A stretch of 64,000 nt of DNA, from the NCBI GenBank assembly GCA_030180135.1, contig CM058236.1:10933357-10997356 (forward strand), given 5' to 3'. The position numbers were made by a program, and so were the translations under genes. This document shows, piece after piece, positions 1 through 11,339 of the stretch (position 1 is its first letter; each line of letters begins with the position of its first letter). The stretch is from Orychophragmus violaceus (Eukaryota; Streptophyta; Magnoliopsida; Brassicales; Brassicaceae). A model generated the notes under the pieces. That model saw only the letters and a program-made list of their open reading frames with translations. It was not told the origin of the DNA and searched no databases.

Positions 1-2383
1 CAAATCATGACAATTGGTTACGAGAAATCCATATCTCTCGGGTTCGTGACGGATCCTTTCGGATCGGCGAATTTCAGGCTCCACAGGCGTTGGGTCTACA
101 ACTCTTTGTAGATCCAACTGTTGCTCTTCCTACGGGTTGAACATTTTTCTGCGGTTCTCGAACTTCTTCGAGTTGTACTTTACTCCCACTGTTTCTCTTG
201 GAAAGAAACTCTCTCTCAAGAAAAACACAGTTCCGAGCAACAAACACTTTGTTCTCGGATTGGTTGTAAAAGTAGTATGCCTTGGTTTCCTTAGGATAAC
301 CAACGAAGTAGCATTTATCAGATTTGGGTTCGAGCTTATCTGTAATTAGTCGCTTGACATAAGCTTCGCAACCCCAAATCTTCAGGAAAGACAAACTCGG
401 AACATTTCCTGTCCACATCTCATGTGGTGTCTTTGCAACTGATTTTGACGGAACCCTATTAAGTGTAAACGCAGACGTTTCTAGAGCGTATCCCCAAAAG
501 GATAATGGAAGAGTTGAGAGACTCATCATTGATCGAACCATATCTAATAAAGTCCGATTCCTCCTCTCAGACACGCCATTCCATTGTGGTGTTCCAGGAG
601 GAGTGAGTTGTGAAACAATTCCACAATCTCTCAAATGATCACTGAATTCTTGGCTTAAGTATTCTCCTCCACGATCTGATCGAAGAGCCTTAATACTTTT
701 GCCAAGTTGATTCTGTACTTCATTTTGGAATTCTTTGAACCTTTCAAAAGATTCCGACTTATGTCTCATTAAATAGACATAGCCATACCTGCTGAAATCA
801 TCAGTGAAGGTAATGAAGTATCGAAAATTTCCTCTGGCACTTGTGCTCATTGGGCCGCATACATCTGTATGTATAAGGCCCAATAGGTCACTGGCCCTTT
901 CATTGATTTTGTTGAAAGGGGCCTTAGTCATTTTGCCCAGTAAACAAGATTCACATTTCTCACATGATTCATAATCAAATGAGCCCAAAAGCCCATCACT
1001 ATGGAGCTTTTGAATCCGTTTCTCGTTTATGTGGCCCAAACGACAATGCCATGGAAAAGTCTGATTCGTGTCATTTGATTTGAATCTCTTGGTATTAATG
1101 TTATAGATTGGTGTAGTTTGGTTTAAAACATAAAGCCCATTCTCTAATGGGCTGCAACCATAAAATATATCATTGTAATCAAAAGAACAACATTTATTCT
1201 TAATTGAAAACTGATATCCTTCCACATCCAAAATAGGAATGGAAATAATATTTCTGCTTATAGCAGGTACATAGTAGCAATTATTAAGCTTTAAAACCAA
1301 ACCAGAAGGTAAAGACAAGTTATATGTTCCTACGGCTAATGCAGCAACTCTTGCTCCATTCCCCACGCGCAGGTCCACTTGTCCCCTTTCCAACTTCCTA
1401 CTGTTGCTTAGGCCCTGCATATTTGTACAAATATGAGCACCACAGCCGGTATCCAATACCCAAGAAGTAGAACCAGAGGTAGTAACATTTACTTCTATAA
1501 CATAAATACCTGAAGATGAAGTCTCGAAAGTCTTCTTCTTCTTCTTCTTCTCTTCCAAGAATTTATTGCAATTTCTCTTCCAATGCCCAGGCTCTTTACA
1601 GTAATGGCACTTATCAGTCTCAGATGGGCCCGGCTTGGGCTTAGGTGCTGGCGCCGGCGTGTCCTGGTTCTCAACCGGGACTGCCTTGCCCTTTCCCTTA
1701 CCTTTGCCAAGTTTCTTAAACTTCTTACCCCCTTGTACCATAAGTACATTAGGAGTGCCCTTCTTGATATTTGGCTCAGCTGTCTTGAGCATGCCATGCA
1801 GCTCAGTCAATGTCTTTGTCAGGTTATTCATGTTATAGTTCATAACAAACTGATCATAACTTGACGGCAGTGACTGCAGAATGATGTCAGTAGCCAACTC
1901 TAGGCTAATGGGACAATCCAGCCTCCCCAGGTTATCAATATAACCCATCATCTTAATGACATGAGGACTGACTGGACTGTCCTTTGGTAGCTTGCATTCA
2001 ATGAGAGATTTAACCGTCTGGTATCTCTCAGTTCGTGCTTGCTCCTGAAACATACTTTTCAGGCTAGTAATCATCTCCACTGGCGACTCCACGTTCTCGT
2101 ATTGCTTCTGCAAGTCCGAGTTCATGGTAGCCAACATGAGACAATTCACATCGACCACATCATTGGAATGCTTGTCCCAAGCACTCCTTTCTGCATGTGC
2201 AGCATTGGATCTCGGTTTTTCAGGGAGAACATTTTCAAGGACATAGTCCCGCTTCTCCTGCTTGAGAACAATTCTCAAGTTCCGATACCATTCGAGAAAA
2301 TTCGATCCATTTAACTTGTCCTTCTCAAGGACGGATCGCAGGGAGAAAGAATTATTATGAGTAGTAGTCATAGCTGAGAACAT
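1..2383 (-). pseudogene. COP1 gag-pol polyprotein, frameshifted after integrase
   Basis: This is the Copia polyprotein: capsid, protease and integrase for the element's own replication in cytoplasmic particles and the nucleus. The ATG at 2383 follows the leader. Seen: gag, a CCHC zinc knuckle starting near residue 259 (CHYCKEPGHWKRNC), a protease active site DTG near residue 311, the H-H-C-C zinc region of integrase, and integrase D near residue 507 followed by SDRGGEY and SERRNRT. The frame is open for about 745 codons and breaks near position 140. There, two bases are missing relative to the homologous COP3 sequence (near 26880), so the last residues before the stop are out of frame. Reverse transcriptase and RNase H would lie beyond the left edge. 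It is nearly intact but not translatable as one polyprotein. Confidence 0.9.
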
Positions 2384-3444
2384 AGAAAAAGAAAAAGTTT
2401 AGTTATGATGTTCAAGAAATGAGAAATCTTAACTTTTAAGAAAACTCGCATTATATTCAATCAATGCTTCCTCAGATGAATATAATGATCCAAGATCCAT
2501 ATTTTACTAAATTCAAGTGAGCCACTGGCTATCACTCAACTTTAGCTATTTAGGTAAGCAATAACCTTGCTAGTTATATCCAATATAACTCTTGGTTGTG
2601 GATCGACATCTTATGTCTAATCCACCTGATGTCTTTGGGCCCAAAACGATTTTGATGGCCCAGTCAAGTAAATCAATCTCTTCAGTCACGTAATTGTCGA
2701 TGTCTTGCACTGCAAGTCCATCAACACGATTACCTCTGCCTTACTCATGAAATTGTGGACATCTTGCACTGCAAGTCTATCACACAACTAAATGGGTCTT
2801 GACAGTTGACAAGATTGGAAAGACATCAAGTATCACTTGATATTTGGTTGAGGAACGGAAACATTTAAAACGTTCAGTTTTACTATGTTTTAATTCTTAT
2901 AATTAATTGATTTATCATGCTTTGGTTCTGTGATTGCAGGTTCCAAAACCCAATCATCGAATCAGATGTCGACCGACACTACTATAGTGTCGATCGATAC
3001 AGAATAACCAAAAGCAATCCGCGATAACCGATCAATCCAATTGATCCGGTTTCGAATACCGGTCGGTGTCGATCGATGCTACACTAGCATCGGTCGATAC
3101 CAACCTAATCAAACCAATCGCAATTCAAACCATTTAACCAAGCTCGATAACCAGTCCAATCCAATTGAACCGGTTCATCAATCTCGCGAGGTTTGTGTCG
3201 ACCGATACAACTCTTGTGTCGATCGACACTAGGCGAAAAGTTTTTTTCGGGTTATCCTTCTGTGTCGACCGATACCCACTTGGTGTCGATCGACACAGGG
3301 TGATAATCCCTAATCGTTTTTCAAGTTAAAACCCTAAAACTAGATTTTAATCAAAAACGAATTTCAGCATGCTTGTATCAACAATACAGAGATCCAGATT
3401 CAACTAATCTAATCAACATGCCACAGATTCAATGGAACCCTAAA
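2384..3444 (-). other. COP1 untranslated leader
   Basis: About 1.06 kb between PBS and gag ATG with no coding potential. The PBS-proximal third carries four paired CGATCG/CGACCG palindromes. The rest is AT-rich and aligns by eye with the leader of COP3 (29130-30388), for example the block around 2530-2840. In COP2 and COP4 the same position relative to the PBS holds a CpG-rich block instead. Confidence 0.75.
2967..3300 (-). repeat. Four paired palindromes in COP1 leader
   Basis: Palindrome cores start at 2970/2991, 3070/3091, 3199/3220 and 3266/3287; every pair is exactly 21 bp apart. Arms are of the type TGTCGAYCGACA. Read on the element's sense strand, the 3199 pair can form a roughly 15-bp stem with a 3-nt loop. 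No known feature accounts for them. Confidence 0.85.
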
Positions 3445-3456
3445 GCTCTGATACCA
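3445..3456 (-). promoter_or_regulatory. COP1 primer-binding site (initiator tRNA-Met type)
   Basis: The minus strand reads TGGTATCAGAGC, complementary to the 3' end of initiator tRNA-Met, one base inside the LTR end at 3458. This is the standard priming site for minus-strand DNA synthesis in Copia elements, and it fixes the element's orientation. Confidence 0.93.
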
Positions 3457-3747
3457 CTGAAGGAATTTCTAGCAGTTCTAATCAGGATTAGCAACCCTAG
3501 TCTGAATTCCGAGCCTAGGATCTACAGGTTCATGTAATTGAATATATCAGATCTAGTGATTACCTGGTGATTAGCAGCGGAAGTTATTTGCAAGTAATCA
3601 AGATCTAGAGCGCCTCAGATGCTGCGCCTCTACTGGTATCCACACGCACACGAACTGAACAGGAAGGGATGCTAGTGCCTTATGAGATCGAATCTCCAGA
3701 GAGGTTTGTTTTCTGTTTCTGGTGGCTGTGAATTAGGTTAGAAACGA

Positions 3748-3787
3748 GTTTAGGTCGACCATATATCTTATATATGTCGACTTAAAC
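3748..3787 (-). promoter_or_regulatory. Putative COP1 TATA box inside an inverted repeat
   Basis: A TATATAAG box (3767-3774, minus strand) lies in the spacer of an inverted repeat whose arms are GTTTAGGTCGAC and GTCGACTTAAAC, paired except for one G/T position. COP3 LTRs hold a related perfect 12-bp inverted repeat at 23941-23978 and 30634-30671. A promoter role is inferred from LTR position. Confidence 0.5.
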
Positions 3788-3840
3788 CGCCCCGGGATTA
3801 ACTAATGATTAACCAATTTAATCCGTCAATCCGCGAGTCG

Positions 3841-3920
3841 TGTCGACCGACACACTCTATGTGTCGATCGACACGGCCAATCTATGTCGACCGACACTCT
3901 TAGTGTGTCGATCGACATCG
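3841..3920 (-). repeat. Two paired palindromes in COP1 LTR
   Basis: Cores start at 3844/3865 and 3888/3909, both pairs 21 bp apart. The first forms a 14-bp stem with one G-U pair and a 5-nt loop in the sense transcript. They lie 70-150 bp upstream of the putative TATA box, in U3. Confidence 0.85.
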
Positions 3921-4031
3921 CCCAGAAATGTCGATATTGAATGCATATCAAATATGCATTCATCCGATCATTACATTAATGATCATCCTCTCATGCAATG
4001 TCCAGTTTTCTTAGGTGTGTGACCCTGTAGG

Positions 4032-4674
4032 TGTTGGGAATGTCCTGAAATCTACTGTACTATCTCTAGAAAGTATGATAAGTGTCGAGATCAGACATAA
4101 GTCATAAATACTGGGTGATCATGATGACTTGCTAGAGCCCGCTCATGATCTATAAGTTTAGGACTTATTACCAGTATTGTATGATCCCTAAGGGTCACAC
4201 ACCATAGCTAACGGGAAAGTTAACAAGGAAATAATACGGTAAGATGCAAGGCATTTACTGTATTTGTACAGAGAATTGGGCCAGACAAAATACAGTTTTT
4301 GTCTGATTTGGGTCTTGGGCCCAAAAGCCTAATAAGCCATTAGTTTAATTACTTGGGCTTATATATGAGAGGAAGGGGCGCAATCTAGGGCAGGCTCCTG
4401 CGATTTTTACAGACCCAGCCGTCCTCCTCTCTCTCTGTTGAGTCCAACTTGGTCTAGCAGCCTGATCCAGTAGCTTGTAAGCGTGTGGATACCTAGGAGG
4501 AGCCGGTTATCATCAGCTCTCTGTGATCTCTTCATTCCTTTGATCAATCCGCTGCAATCACAAGGTAATGATTCTGATCTGTTTATGATTCAACTGCAAA
4601 TCACCTAGATCCTAGTTGATTATGTGCTAGGTTGTAATCTGATGAATTAAACCATGAACACACATAATCCAACA
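4032..4674 (+). repeat. COP2 5' LTR
   Basis: Begins TGTTGGGAATG and ends AATCCAACA. U3 contains an 8-bp inverted repeat GATCATGA/TCATGATC (4117-4124, 4143-4150), a second inverted repeat at 4236-4261 and a TATATATG box at 4360-4367. The start and end are fixed by the matching 3' copy and the target duplication. Confidence 0.96.
4236..4367 (+). promoter_or_regulatory. COP2 LTR hairpin and TATA box
   Basis: ACGGTAA and TTACTGT flank ATGC-AAG-GCAT, giving an 11-bp stem with one bulged base and one G-T pair, about 100 bp upstream of TATATATG (4360-4367). The same arrangement is in the 3' LTR (10743-10768 and 10867-10874). A promoter role is inferred. Confidence 0.55.
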
Positions 4675-4675
4675 G

Positions 4676-4687
4676 TGGTATCAGAGC
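4676..4687 (+). promoter_or_regulatory. COP2 primer-binding site
   Basis: TGGTATCAGAGC one base after the 5' LTR: initiator tRNA-Met type PBS. Confidence 0.95.
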
Positions 4688-6310
4688 CTAGGTCGTTAGG
4701 TTTTTGTTGTTTGGATCATATTAGGTTGCTTTAATGTTTGTGGAATCGATTTTTTGGATGAAAATTGATTAAAAACTTTAAAAACCTAAAAGAGAAATCG
4801 CGATTGAAACCCATCGGTATGCGCTTTAGCCGAGATGATCATGCTTCGGTGCGTTGATCAATCCGATCTCGTGAACTGATCATGGATCAACCGGCTTGGA
4901 CGCGAGCATCGATTGACGAGGGAGCGTGGGCATCGATCGCGGATCGATCGGCTTCTCGCTGTCCCGATGACCCGATCAGCTTCTCGTCGTCGTCCCGCAT
5001 GCGCCTGTCCTGATCGCATTGCGCGAGGTCCCGAACGCGAGCTTGGCTCGTCTTCTCGATCCGGCGATGCGTGATCCGGCTGGCGAGGCAAACGTTCCGC
5101 GAGTAGCCATTCGGTTAAGCCGAGCCTCGCGGTTCGTCCCACCTAACCCGAGACGCGAACCGATCGTGCCATTGGGCCATTGCGGTTCGTCGTTGGTTTT
5201 GCCTTATCCCGCAAGTTAGGTCAAAATTGGCTAAAACACAAGGTGTTTCTTCCCGGTTTTGGACTTAACCGAACCGATCCAATTTAATTGGTGGTTCAAG
5301 CGGTTAACCCAAATCGCGGTTTGCTGGAAATTATTTAATACAATTGGTATTATTTAATTTCTGGTTAAACCGGATTTAAATTCAAAATTGAATTTTAACC
5401 TAAACCGAAGGCTGGTCTAAGTTTGATTTGGTTGGACCAAATAATTTAGAGCTGGTCTGGTTTAGTAAATAACCAGTTGGATTTAGTAGTTAATTTGGTC
5501 TTGGACCAGAATTAATGAACCGACTCGGTTATGTCAAATTATTGGGCCAATTGGAATTCTGTGGTCTTGGGCCAAGAATTGGGCCTATAATTTGTGACCC
5601 AACCGAAATCTTTAATATAACATTAAATTAAAAGTTTCTTTGATTAGAAGTTTCTAATTTTGGCATGTTAAGAAATTTCTAAATTTAGTAAGTTTCTGAA
5701 TTTAGAAAGTTTCTAAAATAAGTAGGTTTCCTAAAATAGAAAGTTTCCATATTTAGTAAGTTACCTGAATTGGAAAGTTTCCCAAAATAGTAATCTTCTA
5801 TTTTGGAAAGAAAACCTAAAATCCTCAAAACCAATATCAAGTTTGATGTCTTGCCCAATCTTGTCAGCTACTTAACGCGTATTCAATTACAGATATGGCT
5901 TACAATGTGAGGTGTCTGTTTTTGCGTAAGTAAAGTAGTATATAGTCACTAATTTCATTGGGAGTCCCAGACTTTAGTGATTATTTGGCTGAAAGAGATT
6001 GGTTTCCTTGACTGGGCCATCGGGAGTCCCGGGCCTTGAGACATCTGGTGAATTGGGCCTTGGGCCCAATCCACAACCGAGAGTTATATGGATATAACTA
6101 GCTGTGTGTATGCTTACCAAGTAAAGCTAATTCTGGGTGACGGCCAGTGGCCCACTTTGGTTTTAGTCGAACATAGGTCTCGGAATCATTGCATTCTTAT
6201 GAGGTTAAACAAAGAAATTTTGAATGCAATGCGAGTTTTCTTATAAGTTATTAAGATTACTCTTTTATGAACTAAATAACTAAAACTCTATTTATCTCTA
6301 AATTTCAGTT
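4688..6310 (+). other. COP2 leader with CpG-rich block
   Basis: About 1.6 kb with no supported gene. Positions 4800-5220 are strikingly GC- and CpG-rich, full of GATCG and CGATC strings, in a region that is otherwise AT-rich. The rest contains repeated AAGTTTCT-type strings (5630-5800). COP4 has the same order in its leader: the CpG-rich block at about 42700-43130 near the PBS, then the AAGTTTC-type repeats near 42100-42300. Short frames inside the GC block look like composition artefacts. Confidence 0.7.
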
Positions 6311-7201
6311 ATGACTAGCTCAAACAATCAAAACACTTTCTCGATCCGGTATGTCCTTGAAATGGACAAACTGAACGGATCAAATTTCTTGACTTGGTCG
6401 CGGAACCTGAGGCTAGTCCTCAGGCAGGAGAGAAAGGACTATGTCCTTGAGAGAGCTCTCCCCGAGAGGATCGGGTCCAATGCCTCTCATGCAGTATATG
6501 ATGCTTGGAATAAGCCTTATAATGATGCGGTAGATGTGTGTGGTCTGATATTGGCTACCATGGACTCAGATTTGCTGAAGCAATATGAGAACATGGAGTC
6601 GCCAATAGAGATGATCAGCAGCCTGAAATTGAAATTTCAGGAGCAGGTAAGAGTGGAGAGATACCAGTTGGTTAAGTCTCTCACAAACTGCAAGCTACCA
6701 AATGATCATCCAGTGAGTCCTCATGTCAGTAAAATGATGGGTTACATTGATAACCTGAGGAAACTGGATTATCCAGTTAGCCAAGAATTGGCAAATGAGA
6801 TCATTCTGCAGTCACTGCCGTCAAGCTATGATAAGTTCAAAAGGAACTATATCAAGAAAGGCTTAACGAAAACGCTGACTGAACTGCATGATATGCTCAA
6901 GACAGTTGAGCCAAACGTGAAGAGTACCCTGTATAATCTCATAATGGAGAAGGGTAGGTTTACTAAACCTAATGCTGACAAGGGTGAAGACAAAGTTGTC
7001 CAGATTTTGAATCATGGCAAGCGTGTGTCTTCTGAGCCCGAGTCAGATACATCTTACATTGGTAAGTGCAGCTACTGTAAAGAGACTGGGCATTGGAAGA
7101 GAGATTGCATTAAATTCATGGAAGATTATGAGGAGTTGAAGTTGATGTATGAGACTACTTCCTCAGGTATTCATGTTATTACTTCAAGTTCTACCTTATA
7201 G
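6311..7201 (+). CDS. COP2 gag protein, stand-alone frame
   Basis: This 296-residue Copia gag forms the capsid and binds the element RNA. The ATG at 6311 matches the gag starts of COP3 and COP4 (similar S-V-L-E-K-L-N-G-S-N-F-L N-terminus). Seen: the UBN2-like gag body, then a CCHC zinc knuckle starting at residue 253 (CSYCKETGHWKRDC). The frame ends in TAG where intact relatives have the tryptophan before the protease DTG, so gag and protease are separated exactly at their junction. The gag frame has survived while all downstream enzymes decayed, so gag alone may have remained useful. Chance retention in a young copy is the alternative. Confidence 0.88.
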   Translation: MTSSNNQNTFSIRYVLEMDKLNGSNFLTWSRNLRLVLRQERKDYVLERALPERIGSNASHAVYDAWNKPYNDAVDVCGLILATMDSDLLKQYENMESPIEMISSLKLKFQEQVRVERYQLVKSLTNCKLPNDHPVSPHVSKMMGYIDNLRKLDYPVSQELANEIILQSLPSSYDKFKRNYIKKGLTKTLTELHDMLKTVEPNVKSTLYNLIMEKGRFTKPNADKGEDKVVQILNHGKRVSSEPESDTSYIGKCSYCKETGHWKRDCIKFMEDYEELKLMYETTSSGIHVITSSSTL

Positions 7202-9690
7202 GTATTGGATACTGGTTGTGGCACTGATATTTGTTATAATATGCAGAGCCTAAGCAACAGTAGAACGTTGAAGGAAGGGCAAGTGGAACTGCATGTCTGG
7301 AAGGAGCTATGGATGCTGCCTCAGCCGTAGGGTTTTCACTCGTAGATGCCTTTGAGGCTTGGTTTTGTATTAAGTAATTGCTACAATGTACCTGCTTTAA
7401 GCAGAGTTGTCTTTCATTTTCTTGTAAGAATTTGAATGTTTTTCATTTTGATAAAAGACAAGTTTTGTTCTTTTGATCTCAATGAAATATTGATTGTAGC
7501 ACCCTATTCAAGGAATGGGTTTTATATCTTAAACCAAAGAGTGCCTAAAAGTAACATAAATACCGAATTGGTTTAAATCTGATGAATTAAACCTGATTTT
7601 TCTTGGCGTAAATGTTTTGGTCACATAGAGTGAGTCGGATTCAGAAATCCCATAGTTATAGACTTTTGGGCTCATTTGATCGGATATCTTATGAGACTTG
7701 AATTCTGCTTACTGGACCAAAAGACAAAGGGCCCATCTTAGCCGAGCTAGAGAAAGGCCCAAATGCTTATTGGACCTTGAACATACTCATGTATGTGGCC
7801 CGATGAGCAGTAATGCCAGAGAAAATTTCATGTACTTCATTATATTTACTGATTACTTCAGTGAGTATGATTGTGTTCATTTGATGAGACACGAGTCGGA
7901 ATTCTTTGAAATGGTCGAAAGAGTTCCAGAATGAGGTATAGAATCTGAGTGACAGAAGTATTGAGACTCTGGATTAGATCACGAGTGAGAATACTTAAGT
8001 CATTGATGGTGTGATCATCTGAATGAGTGTGAAGTCGTTTCACAGCTCATTTCTCCTGAAAACCTGGAGGTGTTTCTGTGAGAAAGAATCAGATCTTATC
8101 AGAAATGATTAAAGATGAGTCACACGAATCTTCCATGATATTCTTTAAGAATAACGCTCTAGAAATATCTAAGTTTACGCTGAAATAGTTCCACTAATAT
8201 CAGTTGAAAGACACCACATAGATGTGGACTGGAAATGATCCAAATTCGTCTTTACTGAGTATTTGTAGTTGTGCTACTTCGCTGGTTGTCCTAGGGAAAC
8301 CAAGGCTTGTTACTTTTTACGTCCATTCCGAAAACGAAGTTAGGTTGTTCGGAATTATGTTTTCTAAAAGGAAAGTTACTTTCCAAGAAGAACAGTGGGA
8401 GTAAAAGTATAACTCGAAGAAATTCGAGAAATACAGGAGGCTGCTCAACCTGTTGAGGGAGAACAGCGGATGGATTTACAGATTTCTGTAGAATCTACAC
8501 CTGTAGAGCCTGAAGTTCGCAGATCTGAATGAATCCGTCACTAATCCGAGAGTGATTTCTCGTGATTAGTTGCCATGATCTGATGATCATTGAAAGTGAC
8601 GAACCTGCGAAATTCACAGAAGCGAGAGTGAGCCCGGACTCCGAAAAAATTATACTGTATGTAAGTTAGCTTCATCGATCCATTCATGGATGGAAGCAAA
8701 CATATCGGAGTTGGAATCTTCGTTCTGTTGAAGTAGTCAAGGTTTTGACTTGAACAGGAACGAAGTAGAACTGTGCGTTTACTAATAGATAAGTGGGAGC
8801 GATGTTGCGTTTCTCATAGTGTATGTCGATGACATACTGATTCTCGGAAATAACGTTCCAATGCTGCAGTCGATAAAGGACTGGCTTGGGAGTTGGTTTT
8901 ATGATTGACATGGGTAAAGCCACGTATGTTCTTGGATTTTGGATCTAAAGATAGAGATCCAAAAGAGCTGATAGGACAAAGTCAGGATTCTTATATTGAC
9001 AAAGTCCTGCACGTTTTCAGCATTCCAAGAAGGGATTTATGCCAATGTCACATGGCATTACGTTAAGCAAGATACAGTGTCCTACGATATCTGCTGAGCT
9101 TGAATGCATGGATGAGATTCCATATGCGTCGGCAATTGGATCTATCATGTATGCCATGACACATACTTGTTTTGATGTTGCTTCAATGTTAAGCAAGACA
9201 AGTAAGGACCAGTTAAATCCAGCAAAGAATCAATGGATAGACGTAATGAATATCCTCAAGTATTTGGAAAATACTTAGGATAAGTTCTTGATTTACGGAG
9301 AAAGTGAGGTGCTACAAGTCGGTAGAGTCTGAAAGGCAAGTTTCCAACAGACAAAGATGATTTCCGGTCACAGTCCGGTTATATCTTGTGTCTGTCTGGC
9401 GGTGCAAGGCACTGTTGCTGACTCCATGACTTAAGCTGAACATTTCGCAGCTTGGTAAGCGGCGAAAGAGGTTGTTTGGATAGAAAAGTTCATCACTGAA
9501 CTTGATGTGGCTAGCTGCACATCTGAGATCCAAACACATTGAGGGTAGGTGTTACCAATTCCGTGAGATAAATGACAGAGGTGTTAAGTAGATCAGCAAG
9601 TTTCAACGAATGAGAACGTTGCTAATCTATTAACGAAGCCACTCCTTAGGCCTAAGCACGAGTCGCGGACTATAGCTGTAGGATAAGTGA
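7202..9690 (+). pseudogene. COP2 pol remnant (protease, integrase, partial RT, RNase H)
   Basis: Collinear with other Copia pol genes but broken by many stops and frameshifts. Recognisable pieces: protease VLDTGCG just after 7204, integrase THVCGPMS near 7785-7810, RT YVDDIL near 8815-8840, an SHGITLSK block near 9045, and an RNase H end with ...LTKPLLRPKHES near 9625-9665. Between about 8641 and 8655 the RT sequence jumps from the pre-RT linker straight to the CKLHRSIHGW-like region, so roughly 0.4-0.6 kb is deleted, including the first catalytic aspartate motif. No active enzyme can be made. Confidence 0.85.
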
Positions 9691-10538
9691 AATTAAGATG
9701 TAGTCTTAATTTCAGTGGGAGTTTGTAAAGGGCTTTATTTAGTTGTTTTGATTGGTTCATGTAAACATTTTTTAAATGTTAATGAAATTTTTATTTCTGG
9801 ATTATTTTTAACTGTGATAAAATAATCGTTCCAAAATGATTCATGTCATTATATATGGGCCATCGAAGTACATGAGTAGACTTGATCCTGAAACCCCATA
9901 TTTAACGAAATGACATAAATCATAGTGTCCATAGTCGAAGGTTGTTGAAATTGGAACACCAACAACCACTTGAGACTAGATTGTGTTGAGACTTATGACC
10001 AAGTTTCAAGGGGTCGTAGATGCGCGGCATCAAAGTCGACACATAGGTATATGTAGGGGAGCATATGACCGGACATGGCCCGCTGATGAGAACTCTACAA
10101 GATATTAATATCTGTGTCATAAGAGGTTCTCATATACGACTATAGAGTATAGTCCTTAGACCTGAGTTCGCATGCATGTGGCTTCACATGGAGTGATGCG
10201 CTTTGATCATTGTCTAACGTTGTTTCGTAAATGGGAGCTATAAGGACCTTGGTTGGGTGTATTATAAAGTGTGTAGTTCATAGTGATGGAACAAGATGGG
10301 ATTTGTCCCTGCCGTTTAACGGAGGTAATATCTCTAGGCCAATCGGAGACTTGATAGCTGGTAAGAGAGTGGCCACTCCCAAACGGACTTGCCCAAGTCG
10401 TTTGCATTTTCAGTATCAAATCTGGTCCGATGAACATGGTCTGGCTATATAAGGATGACACGCATCTTGCCTTATGCCAGATCGAGATATTGAGACAAAA
10501 GGATTAGGGAATGTAGGATTCCAGTACAAGTGGGAGAT
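9691..10538 (+). other. COP2 conserved 3' noncoding block and polypurine tract
   Basis: This long stretch between pol and LTR has no gene. It aligns by eye with blocks in COP3 (24344-25163), COP4 (36751-37605) and COP5 (59920-60773). Shared landmarks are the hairpin GACTATAGAGTATAGTC (10138-10154), GATGGGATTTGTCCC, and CTCTAGGCCAATCGG. It ends in a PPT GTACAAGTGGGAGAT (10524-10538) that is identical in all four elements. Conservation in an element with dead pol points to a cis-acting role. Confidence 0.8.
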
Positions 10539-11181
10539 TGTTGGGAATGTCCTGAAATCTACTGTACTATCTCTAGAAAGTATGATAAGTGTCGAGATCA
10601 GAAATAAGTCATAAATACTGGGTGATCATGATGACTTGCTAGAGCCCGCTCATGATCTATAAGTTTAGGACTTATTACCAGTATTGTATGATCCCTAAGG
10701 GTCATACACCATAGCTAACGGGAAAGTTAACAAGGAAATAATACGGTAAGATGCAAGGCATTTACTGTATTTGTATAGAGAATTGGGCCAGACAAAATAC
10801 AGTTTTTGTCTGATTTGGGTCTTGGGCCCAAAAGCCTAATAAGCCATTAGTTTAATTACTTGGGCTTATATATGAGAGGAAGGGGCGCAGTCTAGGGCAG
10901 GCTCCTGCGATTTTTACAGACCCAACCGTCCTCCTCTCTCTCTGTTGATTCCAACTTGGTCTAGCAGCCTGATCCAGTAGCTTGTAAGCGTGTGGATACC
11001 TAGGAGGAGCCGGTTATCATCAGCTCTCTATGATCTCTTCATTCCTTTGATCAATCCGCTGCAATCATAAGGTAATGATTCTGATCTGTTTATGATTCAA
11101 CTGCAAATCACCTAGATCCTAGTTGATTATGTGCTAGGTTGTAATCTGATGAATTAAACCATGAACACACATAATCCAACA
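10539..11181 (+). repeat. COP2 3' LTR
   Basis: 643 bp, same length as the 5' copy, with about eight substitutions. It is followed by the GTAGG duplication at 11182-11186 and then by the resumed COP1 LTR. Confidence 0.96.
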
Positions 11182-11186
11182 GTAGG

Positions 11187-11339
11187 ATCATATAACACTA
11201 GCAATGAGTTCTCAACTCATTGATCATAAGTGGCTTCTAGCAAAGCGTTATGACTACCTAGTGTCATATGATTGTCTCATCTCGACAACACGACTTTCTC
11301 TCAAAGTAAGTACAAATAGATTTCAGGACATTCCCAACA
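11187..11339 (-). repeat. COP1 5' LTR, second part
   Basis: Continues the COP1 LTR after COP2. It ends TTCCCAACA, which on the minus strand is the TGTTGGGAA start typical of these Copia LTRs. Confidence 0.9.

Larger units (their letters stand above)
3458..4031 (-). repeat. COP1 5' LTR, first part
   Basis: Starts TGAAGG just outside the PBS and is interrupted at 4031 by COP2. It continues at 11187 after the GTAGG duplication. The stretch around 4010-4031 plus 11187-11339 matches the corresponding part of the COP3 LTR near 24166-24343 (a GTGTGTGACC box followed by ATCATATAA), which confirms that the two pieces belong together. Confidence 0.92.
4032..11181 (+). mobile_element. Non-autonomous Copia element COP2 inserted in COP1 LTR
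   Basis: This is a complete element flanked by GTAGG (4027-4031 and 11182-11186). Both LTRs are 643 bp and differ at about eight positions by eye (roughly 1.2%). Order: LTR, PBS, 1.6 kb leader, intact gag frame, heavily decayed and deleted pol, 0.83 kb conserved 3' noncoding block, PPT, LTR. The contrast between near-identical LTRs and a ruined pol suggests insertion as an already defective copy, mobilised in trans. Confidence 0.95.
1..11339 (-). mobile_element. Ty1/Copia element COP1, truncated by window edge, with COP2 nested in its LTR
   Basis: Minus-strand Copia element: its 5' LTR lies on the right and its coding region runs off the left edge. Seen directly: gag, zinc knuckle, protease and integrase in one frame, a TGGTATCAGAGC primer-binding site on the minus strand next to the LTR, and an LTR split by a second element at a GTAGG duplication. 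Joining the two LTR parts (3458-4031 and 11187-11339) gives about 727 bp beginning TG and ending CA. The 3' LTR is outside the window, so age and target duplication cannot be read. The flank after the LTR, GTATG, is the expected duplication to look for on the far side. Confidence 0.9.

Noticed and set aside
2967..3300. Regular palindromes considered as a CRISPR array
   Set aside because: Intervals between pairs are irregular, there are no cas genes and the host is a plant.
4858..5219. Frames in the COP2 CpG-rich leader
   Set aside because: Opposite-strand overlapping short frames in GC-rich DNA without homology.
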